Assembly (NCBI GenBank): GCA_963573385.1
Contig: CAUYLG010033190.1
Location: 186,001-250,000 of the forward strand
Direction: 5' to 3'
Origin: Cacajao melanocephalus
Taxonomy: Eukaryota; Chordata; Mammalia; Primates; Pitheciidae
DNA length: 64,000 bases
Shown here: one piece after another, positions 38,684 through 51,120 of the stretch
Numbering within the stretch: the first letter of the stretch is position 1
Layout: each line of letters begins with the position of its first letter
Position numbers and translations under genes: made by a program
Notes under the pieces: generated by a model
Database searches by the model: none
What the model saw: only the letters and a program-made list of their open reading frames with translations
Told to the model about the DNA's origin: nothing

Positions 38684-39020
38684 GACTAATTGTCGAAACC
38701 CAAATTTTTAGGTTGAGAAACATCAAATACTGGAAGTCATGCAAGTGATAGATGATAGGTACTCTCCAAATCTATTTTTTAGCTTTGGAGTCAGTCCATA
38801 CAATTGTTGCCATAAAGACAAAATTTATCTGCTGGTGTCATTACATTAAATAACAAAACAAAATAACACAACAACAACAAACCATGAAACCGAAGAAATG
38901 AGAGTGGATAGGAAACTCCAGTGAAAAGAAAAGCCTGGGCTCCACATAAAGTTGTCCAGTGCAGTGCAGCATACACTCATCAGTAGAGAAAAGCAAAATG
39001 TCTCAGGATCAGAAGAATCA
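38684..39020. other. Unique sequence
   Basis: An ACA/CAA-rich patch at 38850-38880. No gene. Confidence 0.4.
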
Positions 39021-39188
39021 ATGAATATAGCAGTGTGACCTTGGATAGTTTCCTCTGAACTTCAGTTGGTCTTTTTCACATATGAAACACAGTTAATACC
39101 AACTACCTTACTTGCTACACAGGGTTGTTATGAGGGTCAAGTGAGAAAACAGGTGGAGACTTTATAAAGTAAAAAGTACTGAACAAAG
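39020..39188 (+). repeat. MIR SINE fragment
   Basis: 'gtgtgaccttggatagtttc', 'cttcagttggtctttttcac', 'acacagggttgttatgaggg tcaagtgag' and 'aaagtaaaaagtactgaac' match sense MIR order. Confidence 0.75.
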
Positions 39189-39565
39189 ATAAAGTGATAC
39201 CATCATCATTATGACATTAGTTTAAGAACTTATCATTTAGAAGCAAACAGCAAATATCTATCAGTGTAAATTCTAATGTTTTAAAAGGAAAAAATGAATA
39301 TACCCTTTGTAGGTACTCTGATGGACATATTATATGTCCTAGGCAATCTCAGAAATACCTATGGACAATTATATGAAAATGTCCTAAAATTAAAAAAAGA
39401 CAAGTCATTATAATTGACAGAAATATATGTATTTAACATTTTCTAAGTGACTCATTAAAGTAATCCAGGAATACCAATTTTAGAAGAATGTCAGTTGAAT
39501 GTCAGATGTAAAACTTTCAGTAAGTTCCATGAGGGGAATTAAAAAGATCTAGGTGACTCATTCAG

Positions 39566-39668
39566 CTCTATCCATTTTTTCCTCCTCTCATCCTTCCTTT
39601 CCTTATCTCTTCTCCTTTTGTTTTCTTCCTTTACCTCCTATACTCCTTTCCCTCTTCTGCCTTCTCAC
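39566..39668. repeat. Polypyrimidine tract
   Basis: About 100 bp almost entirely of C and T on the plus strand ('cctcctctcatccttccttt', 'ctcctttccctcttctgcc'). Confidence 0.85.
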
Positions 39669-39780
39669 CTTATTGAGCATTCATTCTATCAGCAGAATTC
39701 TGGAGATGCTATAAGGGATATAAAAGAAGTAGAAGGCAAAAATCTATGCTCTCAGGGAGTTTTCAGATTTGGCTAAGTCC
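39669..39780 (-). repeat. L2 3' end, antisense
   Basis: 'cttattgagcattcattcta', 'ctggagatgctataagggat' and 'ctatgctctcagggagtttt' fit the antisense L2 terminus ('ttattgagcacctactatg...ggggatac...ctcaaggagctt'). Confidence 0.55.
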
Positions 39781-41430
39781 TTTGAGATTATTTGTGAATT
39801 GGTACGAGGACATATTTTATCGTCATTTCTTTTCTGAGAACCCAGAATTAACTGTTTCTTGTACAGAACAATAAAGAAGGCATGACCCCTCTTCTAAACG
39901 GTTTCTCTTTTAATGTGATCTTAAATTACAACCTCTCAGAGTTAAGGAGATGTATGAGGAAAATAAGCTTTGTAGATTTTAGGTTTCTGAACTGTTTTAG
40001 TTAACACATGAGAAGAGTTTGTTTCATTTTTCATACATCTCTCCTTATGTCAATCAATTCTGAACAACTAAGAATCAGATAGAAGAGATTTTAAATGATC
40101 ATTAGTAATGGGCATCAACATACTTTTCCCTCACTGGTGGCTCAAACTGAAAGAGATGCTTTATGAAGAAATTGGTTTCTTCCCAGGGTTTAAGCTCCTT
40201 TCCCATAAACGTGAATTTTCAGAAGACTGTTATTTCTTGAAAGATAATTTTGACTGATATTTAAGGAGCTATGTGAAGGCATCTTCCTTTTGAATGTTTT
40301 CTCTCTGAGCTTTATGATGATTTAAAAATTTTCCATATTACTTATAAAACACTGCTTTATTTCTTTTCGGTTTTGTTATATTATGTATTTCTTTCTTTAT
40401 TCCTATTTGTGTTTTATTTTAAATAGCATTTAATAGAATTCATTAGTTCTACTGATAGCATATATATTTACAAAATGTTCCAAAAATATTAATTCATCTT
40501 CATAAAACCCTTCTTGAATCTGGATTGCCAGATGGTCATCGGTATTTGAGTAAAAATTAAGAACATATGTTAACAGGCATTATAACTTGTCTGGATTTTC
40601 AAAATGTAACTAAGAACAATACTTCTTGTTGTGTAATGATATAGTGCTTTAGAGAGTGTTTCAACTTGCCATATAGATTTTAAAAATATTCTTCCTCCAG
40701 GGGTTAAAGAAAAAAGTCAGAAACCCAACTATTCTCAGTAACATTACAAATAACAAGATGCAAAATACATTTTCACCCTTGTAATAAACTTGCTTATATT
40801 ACTATATAGGAAGTCTGGAATTTCTGAGTGATTAGTAATCTGTGATCTTATTTTCCTAAGCATTGTACTTGGGAGTGAACAAGTATATTAAAAAATTATA
40901 TAGGGGAGGTAAAAAGTTTGATATGTGGCTTTTACTAAACACTTTTTTTTAGAATGGGGAGGAGAGATTTTTTTTTTTTTTTTTTTTTGTGTAGGGTTAC
41001 AAAATAGGCTTTTTAGTTAATCAAACAATTTAAAAATGCAAATACACCAGAATTTAGTTAGCAGAATGAGTCTTTGGTAACTACTTTCAGTACCAATTGA
41101 CGGGTGATACTGAAAAATATTTCTTGTGGTTTTTAAAAATATTCATTAATATTGGTTATAAATAACTTTTGAACAAGTTAAAATATTTAAAGCAACATCA
41201 ATGACATGCCAAAGAATGTTTAGTAGGCTCCTAAATTCCTTCCAAATAAATAATTTACCAATATCTGAGCAATAACAAGATCAATGAACAAATTCTTTAT
41301 TTTTCTAAGGTAAATTTTTGCTGGTTCCAACCCATTTAGATATATGGTTCATTTTGTTGTTTCTTTCAAAGTTAGGAAAATTATTTCATAGCATAACTCT
41401 GAAACATAATGACTTTGAAGCATATATTAA
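39781..41430. other. Unique AT-rich sequence, one T21 run
   Basis: A T21 run lies at 40968-40988 with no attached SINE body, so it is a bare homopolymer. No gene or repeat family was recognised in the rest. Confidence 0.45.
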
Positions 41431-41995
41431 TGTGGTCTTACGGTAGGCCAAATAATGCTCTCCACTAATCAAAGATGTTTACTTCCTAATCACCAGAACC
41501 TGCAACTATGTTACCTTACACGGCAAAAGAGATTTTGCAGAATGATTAAGGATCTTGAGATAGGGAGATTATACTGGATTATGCAGGTGGGCTCAATGAT
41601 ATACTTGCAAAGGTCCTTATAAGAGGGGAAGCAGGAAGGTCATGGTAAGAGAGAAAAAATATAAAGACAGAAGCAGTAAAGTTAGACTCTAAGGTAACAC
41701 AATGTGATGACTGAAGCAGCTAGAGAGGAGAAAACTTTGAAGATGCCATGTTGCTGGCTCTGAGGATGGAGAAAGGATCCAGGAGCCAAGAAGTGTAGTA
41801 GTCTTTAGAAGCTAGAAAGGCAAGGAAACATATTTTACCCTAGAACCTCTGGAGGGAACACAGTCCTGCTGACTTGACTTTAGCTCAGTGAGGCTGATTT
41901 TGGGCTTCTGACCTCCAGAAGATGATGAACTTATACTGTTTAAAACCACTAAATTTGTGGTAATATGTTGCAGTCGCAAGAGGAAACTAGTATAG
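41431..41995 (+). mobile_element. MaLR LTR, MLT1-like, probably solo
   Basis: Landmarks in order: 'ctaatcaccagaacctgcaa', 'tatgttaccttacacggcaa', 'gattaaggatcttgagatag', 'gattatgcaggtgggctcaa', 'ggtccttataagaggggaag', 'agatgccatgttgctggctc', 'gggcttctgacctccagaag', 'aaaccactaaatttgtggta' and 'gcaagaggaaactag'. No internal retroviral sequence follows, so this reads as a solo LTR. It has no open frame. Confidence 0.88.
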
Positions 41996-42019
41996 ACTCT
42001 GAGGTTTAGAAATTGAGTA

Positions 42020-42180
42020 ATAACCCAAAATAACCATAGAAATTATCTAGCCCAACTTCTTACCCATGAATTTCATAGTAACACAATCCAAGTATTGAGT
42101 GTCATTGGACCTAAAGTTACACAATCTGTAACAAAATTGTAAAACTCGTGTCCTAATCTTGCAGTCTGATAGACTTCCTT
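42020..42180 (-). repeat. Possible MIR3-like fragment
   Basis: 'atctagcccaacttcttacc', 'cacaatccaagtattgagtg' and 'ctaaagttacacaatctgta' recall antisense MIR3 words. Very decayed. Confidence 0.35.
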
Positions 42181-42584
42181 GTATATTGTTACGTAAAATC
42201 CTATTTGTGTTTTAGCAATTTATATTCTATGTAAATTTTCACTGATGTTTTTCTAAGAAGATTAGTAATTCTGAAATAGATCAGTACATATTTACCCAAT
42301 TTTTCTCCATAGGTTCTAATGACAGTATAGAGACAGGAATTAACATTCCTACTTCAGGTCTTTCCAAGGTGAAGATTATCATCTTGTCTGAGAGCATTAG
42401 AATTTCGCTTGGGTATGAGAAGTGGAAAAATCATGTATTATCATAGACCTCTTAAGGTAGAGATATTCTATTAACCATTTCTAGGGGTAGACTTTAGTCA
42501 TCTTTATTTACAGAAGATCCATGAAGATCCATTGATAAGCCTGGTGTATTGTCAGAGGTTGGAATTATTGCTGAAGTTTGATGA

Positions 42585-42921
<337 letters not shown>

Positions 42922-43059
42922 CTTGACTTCAGGAAGCATGAAGAGCCATGAGGAAACTTTTCATGGAGGAAAGCCTTATTCTACTCTACAGAGAACCTTT
43001 TCAGCAGTTTCACATTCCCTGGGTCTCTATCTTCTGTGACTTCTATCTTCTGTGACTGT

Positions 43060-43530
43060 AGATTACTTAGTGTCTTAATATTATCTTAAGTTTACCATAG
43101 CATCTTTTCCTTTGCTTGACTATTCTGGGTTCTTTGTATTTCCACATAAATATTAGAATCCACTTGTTAATTTCTACAAAAAGTCTACCTGGATTTTTAT
43201 TGGCATTGAATTAGATATATAGCTCCATTGGGGAAAAGTGACATTAGAAAATACTGAGTATTTCAATCACTGACCATAATATACCTCTCCATTTATTTGA
43301 GTCTTTTTAAATTACACTCAGAAAATGTTGTTTTCAGTGTACATTTCAAATTTCTGGTTATTTGTGGTTGGAATAAAATAGTACACTTAACTTTGTATAT
43401 TGACTTTGCACACTGCAACCTTACTAAATTCACTTTTTCGAAGGCATAGTTTAAATTCACTACCTTCCTGCTATTTCTTTTATCATATTTGAAAATTTTA
43501 TTCTTATTAGTCTGTGAAAACTTCTAGGGT
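43060..43530 (-). mobile_element. L1 ORF2 fragment, antisense (L1M-type)
   Basis: 'ttgactattctgggttcttt', 'cttgttaatttctacaaaaa', 'attggcattgaattagatat', 'aatatacctctccatttatt', 'ttttcagtgtacatttcaaa', 'tgacttt gcacactgcaacct' and 'tactaaattcact' follow the antisense of the ORF2 3' region with deletions. No reading frame survives. Confidence 0.85.
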
Positions 43531-44149
43531 GATCTTGTAGTAGCCAACATCTATGATCCTTTTTTCCAATATTCCTTTTCTACTTCTCTATAATATATGG
43601 ATAACTTGTTCCTTCATAGAAAACACACAGACACACACACACACACACACACATGCGCGTGCATACAGAAAGCTTTTTCTCAGTTGCCATGACAGTACGC
43701 TAACATGGATCTCTAACACTGACTATTCATTTCCAGAGTGCTTCAGTAGTTCTTTTGAATTGCCTGTCTTTTATATTGGAAGTGCTGTTCCATGTTCTTT
43801 CCAAAGTTGTCTTCTCTTCTTGCTCCACATGCTTAAATTTGGTAAATTTTTTTCCCCACTCCTTTGGCTTCAAATATAAGCTACTTCAGGGAAAGTCCAA
43901 GTTCCTATCTTAGCACTGATTATTTCTTTAGAAATACACTTCATATTTCCAATGTGTAGGAAAGTTCTATTGCAACTTAACAATCAGAGCAGTACTTGAT
44001 TGCTTTAACTGGCATGAATAAACATTTTTAGTTTACTTAAATTCTCTGACTATTCTCTCAGCCTCTCGGCCTCTAAGTCTGCATCTTCCCTTTCATTCAT
44101 CCTTTCAAACTCCTAATACTTCATCTTGTTTATTTCTACGTTTCTCTTT
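43531..44149. other. Unassigned sequence around an (AC)n run
   Basis: Contains the (AC)n at 43623-43653. The remainder shows no confident family. A 108-residue frame over 43553-43879 crosses the microsatellite and has no domain. Confidence 0.45.
43623..43653. repeat. (AC)n microsatellite
   Basis: 'cacacagacacacac...' about 15 units with one G interruption, then 'atgcgcgtgcat'. Confidence 0.96.
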
Positions 44150-44205
44150 ATAACACTTCCTTTCATTTAGATTGCCATTGTCCTAATTCAGCATCTCATT
44201 AATAC

Positions 44206-44754
44206 TTTAAATTATGTAACATGTACATTTTAAGAATTTTAAAAATCTTAAGAGGAAATTTTTTAGTATCATAACTTTTAATTTTGTATGCACTTTTGCC
44301 ATTTTTTTCAGAGTATATATGTTTTCATATCACTACATAACTTTCATGATTATAATTTTGATATCTACATAACAACCCATGAAATTTTTTATTCTAATTT
44401 TTGTCAGACATCTAGGATGGTTTTAATTTTTTTTTTATTACAAATAACACGACAGTGACTCTTTTAGTATGAATGGTATTTTAAATTTTATATTTTCAGT
44501 AAAATATATATGAAAAGCTTCATGTGACTTTTAAAATATATTATCAAATTTCTTTCCAAAAGTATTATTTAATGATTTATTCACTGATTATATACAAATG
44601 TTCTTCACATTTTAACTTCAGAATTATTGTTTAAATTTTCGGCTAATTTTAAAGGTATGAAATGGTACTATGTTCTGCATATGTCTTTGCTTAATAATTG
44701 ACAAGGTTGAGCTTATTTTTTTTCCCAGTATAATGTTGGATAATTGAACTTCTT
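44206..44754 (-). repeat. L1-like fragment, antisense, inside the L2
   Basis: 'acatctaggatggttttaat', 'attacaaataacacgacagt', 'gtatgaaatggtactatgtt' and 'gacaaggttgagcttatttt' follow an antisense old-LINE pattern ('...gaaaaatggtatctcattgt...gtgaggttgagcatc'). AT-rich and strongly diverged; edges approximate. Confidence 0.55.
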
Positions 44755-45019
44755 TTTCTGATCTTGTTACTTTTGCCTAAATTACTTTCAATAGCCTGAC
44801 TGGCCTTCCTCTTCCATCACATTTTATCTCCCCCTGTCAGAGTAATAGTTACAAAATGTCTGTAATCATCCCATTGCAAAAATGAAAGAGAAGTTTTAAT
44901 ACCTGTTAACTGTCAAGTAAGGGCAAACACTTCAGTTGGCATCTCAGACTTTCCACAGTCAAGGTTTAACTAGCCTTCTATCCTTTTCTCACACTATCTT
45001 CCAAGTAGTCTAAGTGTTA

Positions 45020-45218
<199 letters not shown>

Positions 45219-45371
45219 TTTATTCCTGAGGCCCCTTATTTTCCTTTTCCGTAAATTAGTCACTCTTATCTCTTCATCGGAAGCCCCTTGTTCAAACCCT
45301 ACTAATTAGGAAACCATCAAATACTACCTTCTCCCTGAAACTTACATGGTCATTCCATTAGAATTAAATAG

Positions 45372-45685
<314 letters not shown>

Positions 45686-45905
45686 CTTGACCATATTTTC
45701 ATTATGACTTATTAAAACCCAAGTTTTAGAGCTTATTTTCCCCTTAAATAACTTTTGATATCCAAATCTGAATTTTCCATTTTAAGTTCGTTGAAGTAAG
45801 GGGCTGTCCTTAAACAATCTTTGATTCTTTATAGTGCCCAATACAGTGTATAAGACATAATAAAATTTAGTAAATATTTGTTGAATTGTTTGAATTGAAT
45901 AAACT

Positions 45906-46748
45906 TAGAGCTATTGTGAAACTTACAGATGGGATAAATTGTTAGACCACATAAGTCAACAGAGATGAGCCCTACATAGCCTTACTTACAAATGAGGTAA
46001 GTTACAATATCCTGCTGCCATCCATTCATGAGAGAAGATAAAAGCTTAGAAGGGACATATTATTAAGAATGGTTATGAATATAAAGAAGCTCTTGTGCTC
46101 TTAATAATACAATTAAACATGAGGCTGTATATTTGAGTTCTTCTCAACCCCTTGCTTCCCCTCCCACGTAACACTTCTTTACTTATGTGCTTCATTTGTT
46201 AGGATGATATTTTAAAGATTGACTTAGATTGAGGCGGCTCAGCCATTTAATTTCATTAAGCTATGATTATAAAAAATACTATAATTCTGTCCATTCATTG
46301 ATTTTGACAACATGTTTTTTATTGTAAGGTGATTTGGGACTGAGCTGCAAGAGAAGGTGACCTTGGTAGAATCTAAACTACTGTGCTTCTTGACACAGTG
46401 AGGGAAAGCAGTGATACTGGTATTAACACAATTATGTCGTTAAATGAATCACAGGTGAGGTATTTAAAGCAAATTAAACAAGTGACGTTCTTATTTCATA
46501 AACCGCATTTAATCTCATGCTTGGCTGTTTTTATGATAGAGTTACAGCAATGAAGAAAATCAGGCAAGAACGGAAGAAAAACATTTTTTCATAAACGGAT
46601 GCTTAGAATTTGAACTTAAAATGAGTGAAGAGCATCAAAAGTCAAATAGGACAAACAGGGGAGATGATATTCATGGAGACAAAGGATGAATTGAGGTTAT
46701 TTTAAGACTATTTATGTTGAGGAAATGACATTACATAGGGAGACCTCG
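45906..46748. other. Unique sequence
   Basis: 46.2-46.6 kb is complex, non-simple sequence without repeat similarity ('gacttagattgaggcggctc', 'cacaggtgaggtatttaaag'). No frame recognised. Confidence 0.4.
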
Positions 46749-46896
46749 AGATGAGTCCTGACTTTGAGCCCCAGCTATATCAATGACTCACACTGTGTAA
46801 CCTGGAACAAATTACTCAACCTCTTTGTACTCCATATTTCTTATTTATAAAGTGGAAATAATTATATATGCTATAAAGTTCTTAAGAGTATCAATT
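46749..46896 (+). repeat. MIR SINE fragment, cut by an Alu
   Basis: 'gactttgagccccagctata', 'ctggaacaaattactcaacc', 'tctttgtactccatatttct' and 'ttataaagtggaaataat' keep MIR sense order. The MIR 3' part stops where the Alu TSD begins. Confidence 0.75.
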
Positions 46897-47204
46897 AGAA
46901 AAGAGGCAAGAGGCCGTGCACAGTGGCTCAAGCCTGTAATCCCAGCACTTTGGGAGGCAGAGGCGGGCAGATCAGCTGAGGTCGGGAGTTCGTGAACAAC
47001 CCTGTCTCTACTAAAAATTCAAAATTAGCTGGGTGTGATGTAGCGCGTGCCTGTAATTCCAGCTACTCGCGAGGCTGAGGCAGGAGAATCTCTTGAACCC
47101 AGGAGGCAGAGATTGCGGTTGAGCTAAGATTGCGCCATTGCACTCCATCAGGGGCAACAAGAGCAAAACTCCATCTCAAAAAAAAAGAAAGAAAAGAGGC
47201 AAGA
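46897..47204 (+). mobile_element. Alu SINE, exact 15-bp TSD, lost B-box region
   Basis: AGAAAAGAGGCAAGA is exact at 46897-46911 and 47190-47204. Body 46912-47189. In the left monomer 'gggagttcgtgaacaaccctgt' lacks about 25 bp ('gagaccagcctggccaacat...'), which removes the end of the RNA polymerase III B box, so this copy should not be transcribed from its own promoter. Confidence 0.97.
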
Positions 47205-47289
47205 ATATTTTTAAGTGTCAAGTAACCCATATTTATGAGATAGTATTGATATCATGTTGTAAAAACCTTATCATCCTGCCATATTTTAA

Positions 47290-47425
47290 CTTGATTCATT
47301 AATTAACTCTGTAAAATATTTAGTAAGTGCAGGCACTGTATTCCATTAGATATGTCATATGAATGGAACAGATCTAATTCCTGCTCTCAGAATACTTATG
47401 ATCTAATAAGGGTCACTAGTTAAAC
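47290..47425 (-). repeat. L2 3' end, antisense
   Basis: 'ttaactctgtaaaatattta gtaagtgcaggcactgtatt' and 'tcctgctctcagaatactta tgatct' correspond to the antisense L2 3' end. Confidence 0.65.
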
Positions 47426-47548
47426 TAATACTGAATATAAGAGTTTATCTTAATAACTTCTGTTTAAACCACTTGCCAGATTAGCTAGTGTTTTCCGTTC
47501 TATCTGCAAAACACTTTGGCATCTCTTATACACTGAATGCCTAGGTAG

Positions 47549-47801
47549 TAATAATATCCAATATTTACACATGGCACTTAATACCTTCCATGTACTGTTT
47601 TAAGTGCTTTGCTCAAATTAACTCCTTTAATTGTCACAACAAAACTTTAACTATTATCATTCTCATATTGCCTATGAGGAAGCTGAGGCACAGAAAGGTT
47701 AAGTGACCTGTCCGTTGTTGAAAAGGCTAGTAGGTAATGGATCAGGATTCACACCCAGGCAGTCTGGCTCCAGAGCCCATAAACGTAATCACTAGGTAAC
47801 A
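47549..47801 (-). repeat. MIR SINE, near full length
   Basis: Antisense MIR order is unusually clear: 'actgttttaagtgctttgct', 'actcctttaattgtcacaac', 'gaggaagctgaggcacagaa', 'ggttaagtgacctgtccgtt', 'caggattcacacccaggcag' and 'tctggctccagagcccataa'. The best-preserved MIR in the window. Confidence 0.92.
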
Positions 47802-48270
47802 GCGCTAGTGGGTCTATCTATTACTGCTCTCACAGTTGAGTTGAAACCTTATTCAAGGTCAGCTTTATTTGTTCCCAAACATGTTTATAACAGTAGTTTT
47901 TGTTATATAATTTAATTAAATATCATGTAACATACTAGAAATGCAAAATACAAATGTGATTTTGTACATTTGTAACCAATTTGAATATGTTGATAAGACT
48001 TAAGAAGAGTTGCCTTTAAAAAGATGTGTGAAAAAATCAGGAATCAGGAATAAAATCAGAAATGGGTGAAAACTAAGAGTAAAGTACCTCATAAAACATA
48101 GATGTTTACTGTAGTTGGCTTCATAGGCCTTTATGCTCTTATTTTACATACAAATAAATGAAAGTGGAAAAGACAGAAAAGTACTTATTTACAGTGAGTG
48201 AACCATTACCTAAATACAAATCCTTGGCCTTACCATAAACACTTGGAACCTGTATTAATTTTAAGTTAAA
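47802..48270. other. Unique sequence
   Basis: No repeat or gene recognised. Confidence 0.4.
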
Positions 48271-48322
48271 ATATATGATATATATATACACACACACACA
48301 CATACATACATACACACACACA
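48271..48322. repeat. (TA)n(CA)n(TACA)n microsatellite, left copy
   Basis: 'atatatgatatatatataca', then CA and TACA units, ending exactly at the Alu start. Mirrored by a similar run after the Alu. Confidence 0.93.
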
Positions 48323-49024
<702 letters not shown>

Positions 49025-49195
49025 CAGGATGTGGTAAAAAAGAATCTAGATTCTAATCAGAAACAGTCTTTCTCTATGTCACTATGTTCTTGGCAAATAA
49101 CCTAACCTCTTTCAGCCTAGTTTATTTGAAGTTGTCTATTTTAGTAATGTTTTTAGATCTAACATAGTCAGCCCTCAATAAATATTAGTTAAATG
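49025..49195 (+). repeat. Degraded MIR-like SINE
   Basis: 'gaatctagattctaatcaga', 'ttggcaaataacctaacctc tttcagcc' and the end 'gccctcaataaatattagtt' fit sense MIR. Confidence 0.55.
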
Positions 49196-49309
49196 GACCT
49201 GAAAACACTTTGGAAATCACAAAATATTAAATCCCATATTTTCATATTGTTAATATATTTTTCATTCAGTTATTATTACATCTACTTTATTATACAATGA
49301 TTAGCTATA

Positions 49310-49445
49310 AATCTGTGAGCTACATGAGATTCCAGATTTGGCTTGTTAATTTTTATATAGACACCTGTGCCTAGACAAGTGTCTAGGTCCTTCTTGTATA
49401 TAGAAGGTATTCAGTAGATACAATTTATGTGAACTAATTAGAAAT
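49310..49445 (+). repeat. L2 3' end
   Basis: 'tctgtgagctacatgagatt', 'gacacctgtgcctagacaag' and 'aaggtattcagtagatacaa' follow the sense L2 3' end. Confidence 0.6.
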
Positions 49446-50280
49446 TCCCTATTTTGAACCAGACATTTTGATGATAAAATATATCTTGATAGGATATAAA
49501 ATATTCATATAGTTCCAGTTTTAGATGTTGTTATAGAGGTGCTTTTTTCTTCCTACTTTCTCAAAGCCTACTAAAAATATCAAAGAAGTAAAAAAGAGGG
49601 AAAATATCATCTCCAAGAAAGCAAGGAAGCTTCACAACTGCAATGATACAAATTATGAAATCCATAGCCTAAATATTGAAATAGATAACCAAACCCACTG
49701 TAAAATGTTGACTCAGACATAAGTGCCTTTTTCCCAAAAATACTTGATAGTCTTTGATTAAAGAGAGCTTGGTTTCTGGGTGATACGAGAATAACCATGT
49801 AGATATGCTGCCTGAAACTCTAGAATGGTAGGGGAGGGAAGCCTTAGAGGGACTTTCTGCCGACAACCTCATTCTATTCTCTACCTTGGTCTTTTAGCCC
49901 AGGCAGTCTGTCAAAGAAGGTGGAAGAAGTAGGTGCTACCCTGCTGCAGGAAAGCTTGCTGTGATCCATGCAGACTCCTTAAATAAAAAACTTGAGGGAA
50001 GAACTACTTTCAATGTTAGGGAAACAAAATATTTGGAAAGATGTTTGAGTTAGTAAGCTGAAATAGTGGCTGCCAACTTCCTTAGTACATTTCCAGGTAT
50101 CCACGTCCTCTTCCCCTCCCCATTGTACCACTTGGTCAGTTGCTGTCTCATTCAAAGGGGAATAGCAATCAGAAAGGGACCAGTGGATAAATTCATGCAT
50201 AAAACTACCATTTTCTTTTTCACACATGGAGAGGAAAACAAGTAAATAAATGACAACGAGCATATATCACAACAAATAAA
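49446..50280. other. Unique sequence
   Basis: No confident element. Overlapping antisense frames at 49.6-50.3 kb lack domains. Confidence 0.4.
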
Positions 50281-51120
50281 TATTCTAAAAAACAGAGTTC
50301 AGAAAGGACACAGATGAATTCAGAGAAGAGAGTATACAGGAATAAAAGCAGATGAAACAGAACAAGAGTTCAGTAAAAAATGAAAATGGAAATTTAAAAA
50401 TGACAGAAATAAAATAGACACTGGAAGCAACACAAATGCAGTAAACTTGATTGAAAACAAAATCAAAAGCATAGATACTAGGTTTGAAAAAATCTGACAA
50501 AATGAAATGTGTATGAACAGTATGAAGTTTTTATAATGAATAAAGATATGGAAGACAGAAAAGGGAGACAACATGTATATAATTGGTGATCCTGAGAAAA
50601 GGGAACAGAAAAAAATGAATCAATAAAAAATACAAAAGTAAAAAGAAGAAAATTGTTACAAAGATTTGAATCTTCAAATTGAAGTTTATACTCTGTTCTA
50701 GGACGATTTTAGATAGAACATTGAATACCAAGAGATATTTTAAACTGTTTCCTGAACTCCAAGGTTAAATAAAGATTCAACCAGATGAACATTTATGGAA
50801 AAGATACCTGCTACATGTAAGGAGAATAAAGGTTGGCTTTCAATTTCCACATAATATGAGAAGCCAGAGAAGCAATTTCTACACAGTTCTAAAGGAAGGG
50901 AAATGTGACTCAAGTTTTATTTTCAGTCAAATGTAATATCAACAGAAAGATATTCTGAAACAAAACCTAGACAATATAGAACCCTGGAGCTCTTCTTTAA
51001 ATACACATGCATGCACATACATGATGAGTCAACATCAGTAGCTCAAGAATGGAGGAACTTAGATTTAAGAAGGTTAGCATAAAATCTGTCTAATTATGGA
51101 TAAAAAATAACAGCTTTAGA
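50281..51120 (+). repeat. HAL1/L1M-like LINE fragment
   Basis: A purine-rich sense strand with 'agaacaagagttcagtaaaa', 'aacattgaataccaagagat', 'aagccagagaagcaatttct' and 'tattctgaaacaaaacctag' has the A-rich style and wording of HAL1/old L1 ORF1-side sequence. No frame of useful length survives in sense. Family assignment is by style and is tentative. Confidence 0.5.

Noticed and set aside
40968..40988. An Alu marked by its poly-T
   Set aside because: No Alu body follows the T21 run ('gtgtagggttacaaaatagg' is not Alu).
41431..41995. An endogenous retrovirus with coding capacity
   Set aside because: Only an LTR-type MaLR sequence is visible; no gag, pol or env-like sequence flanks it.
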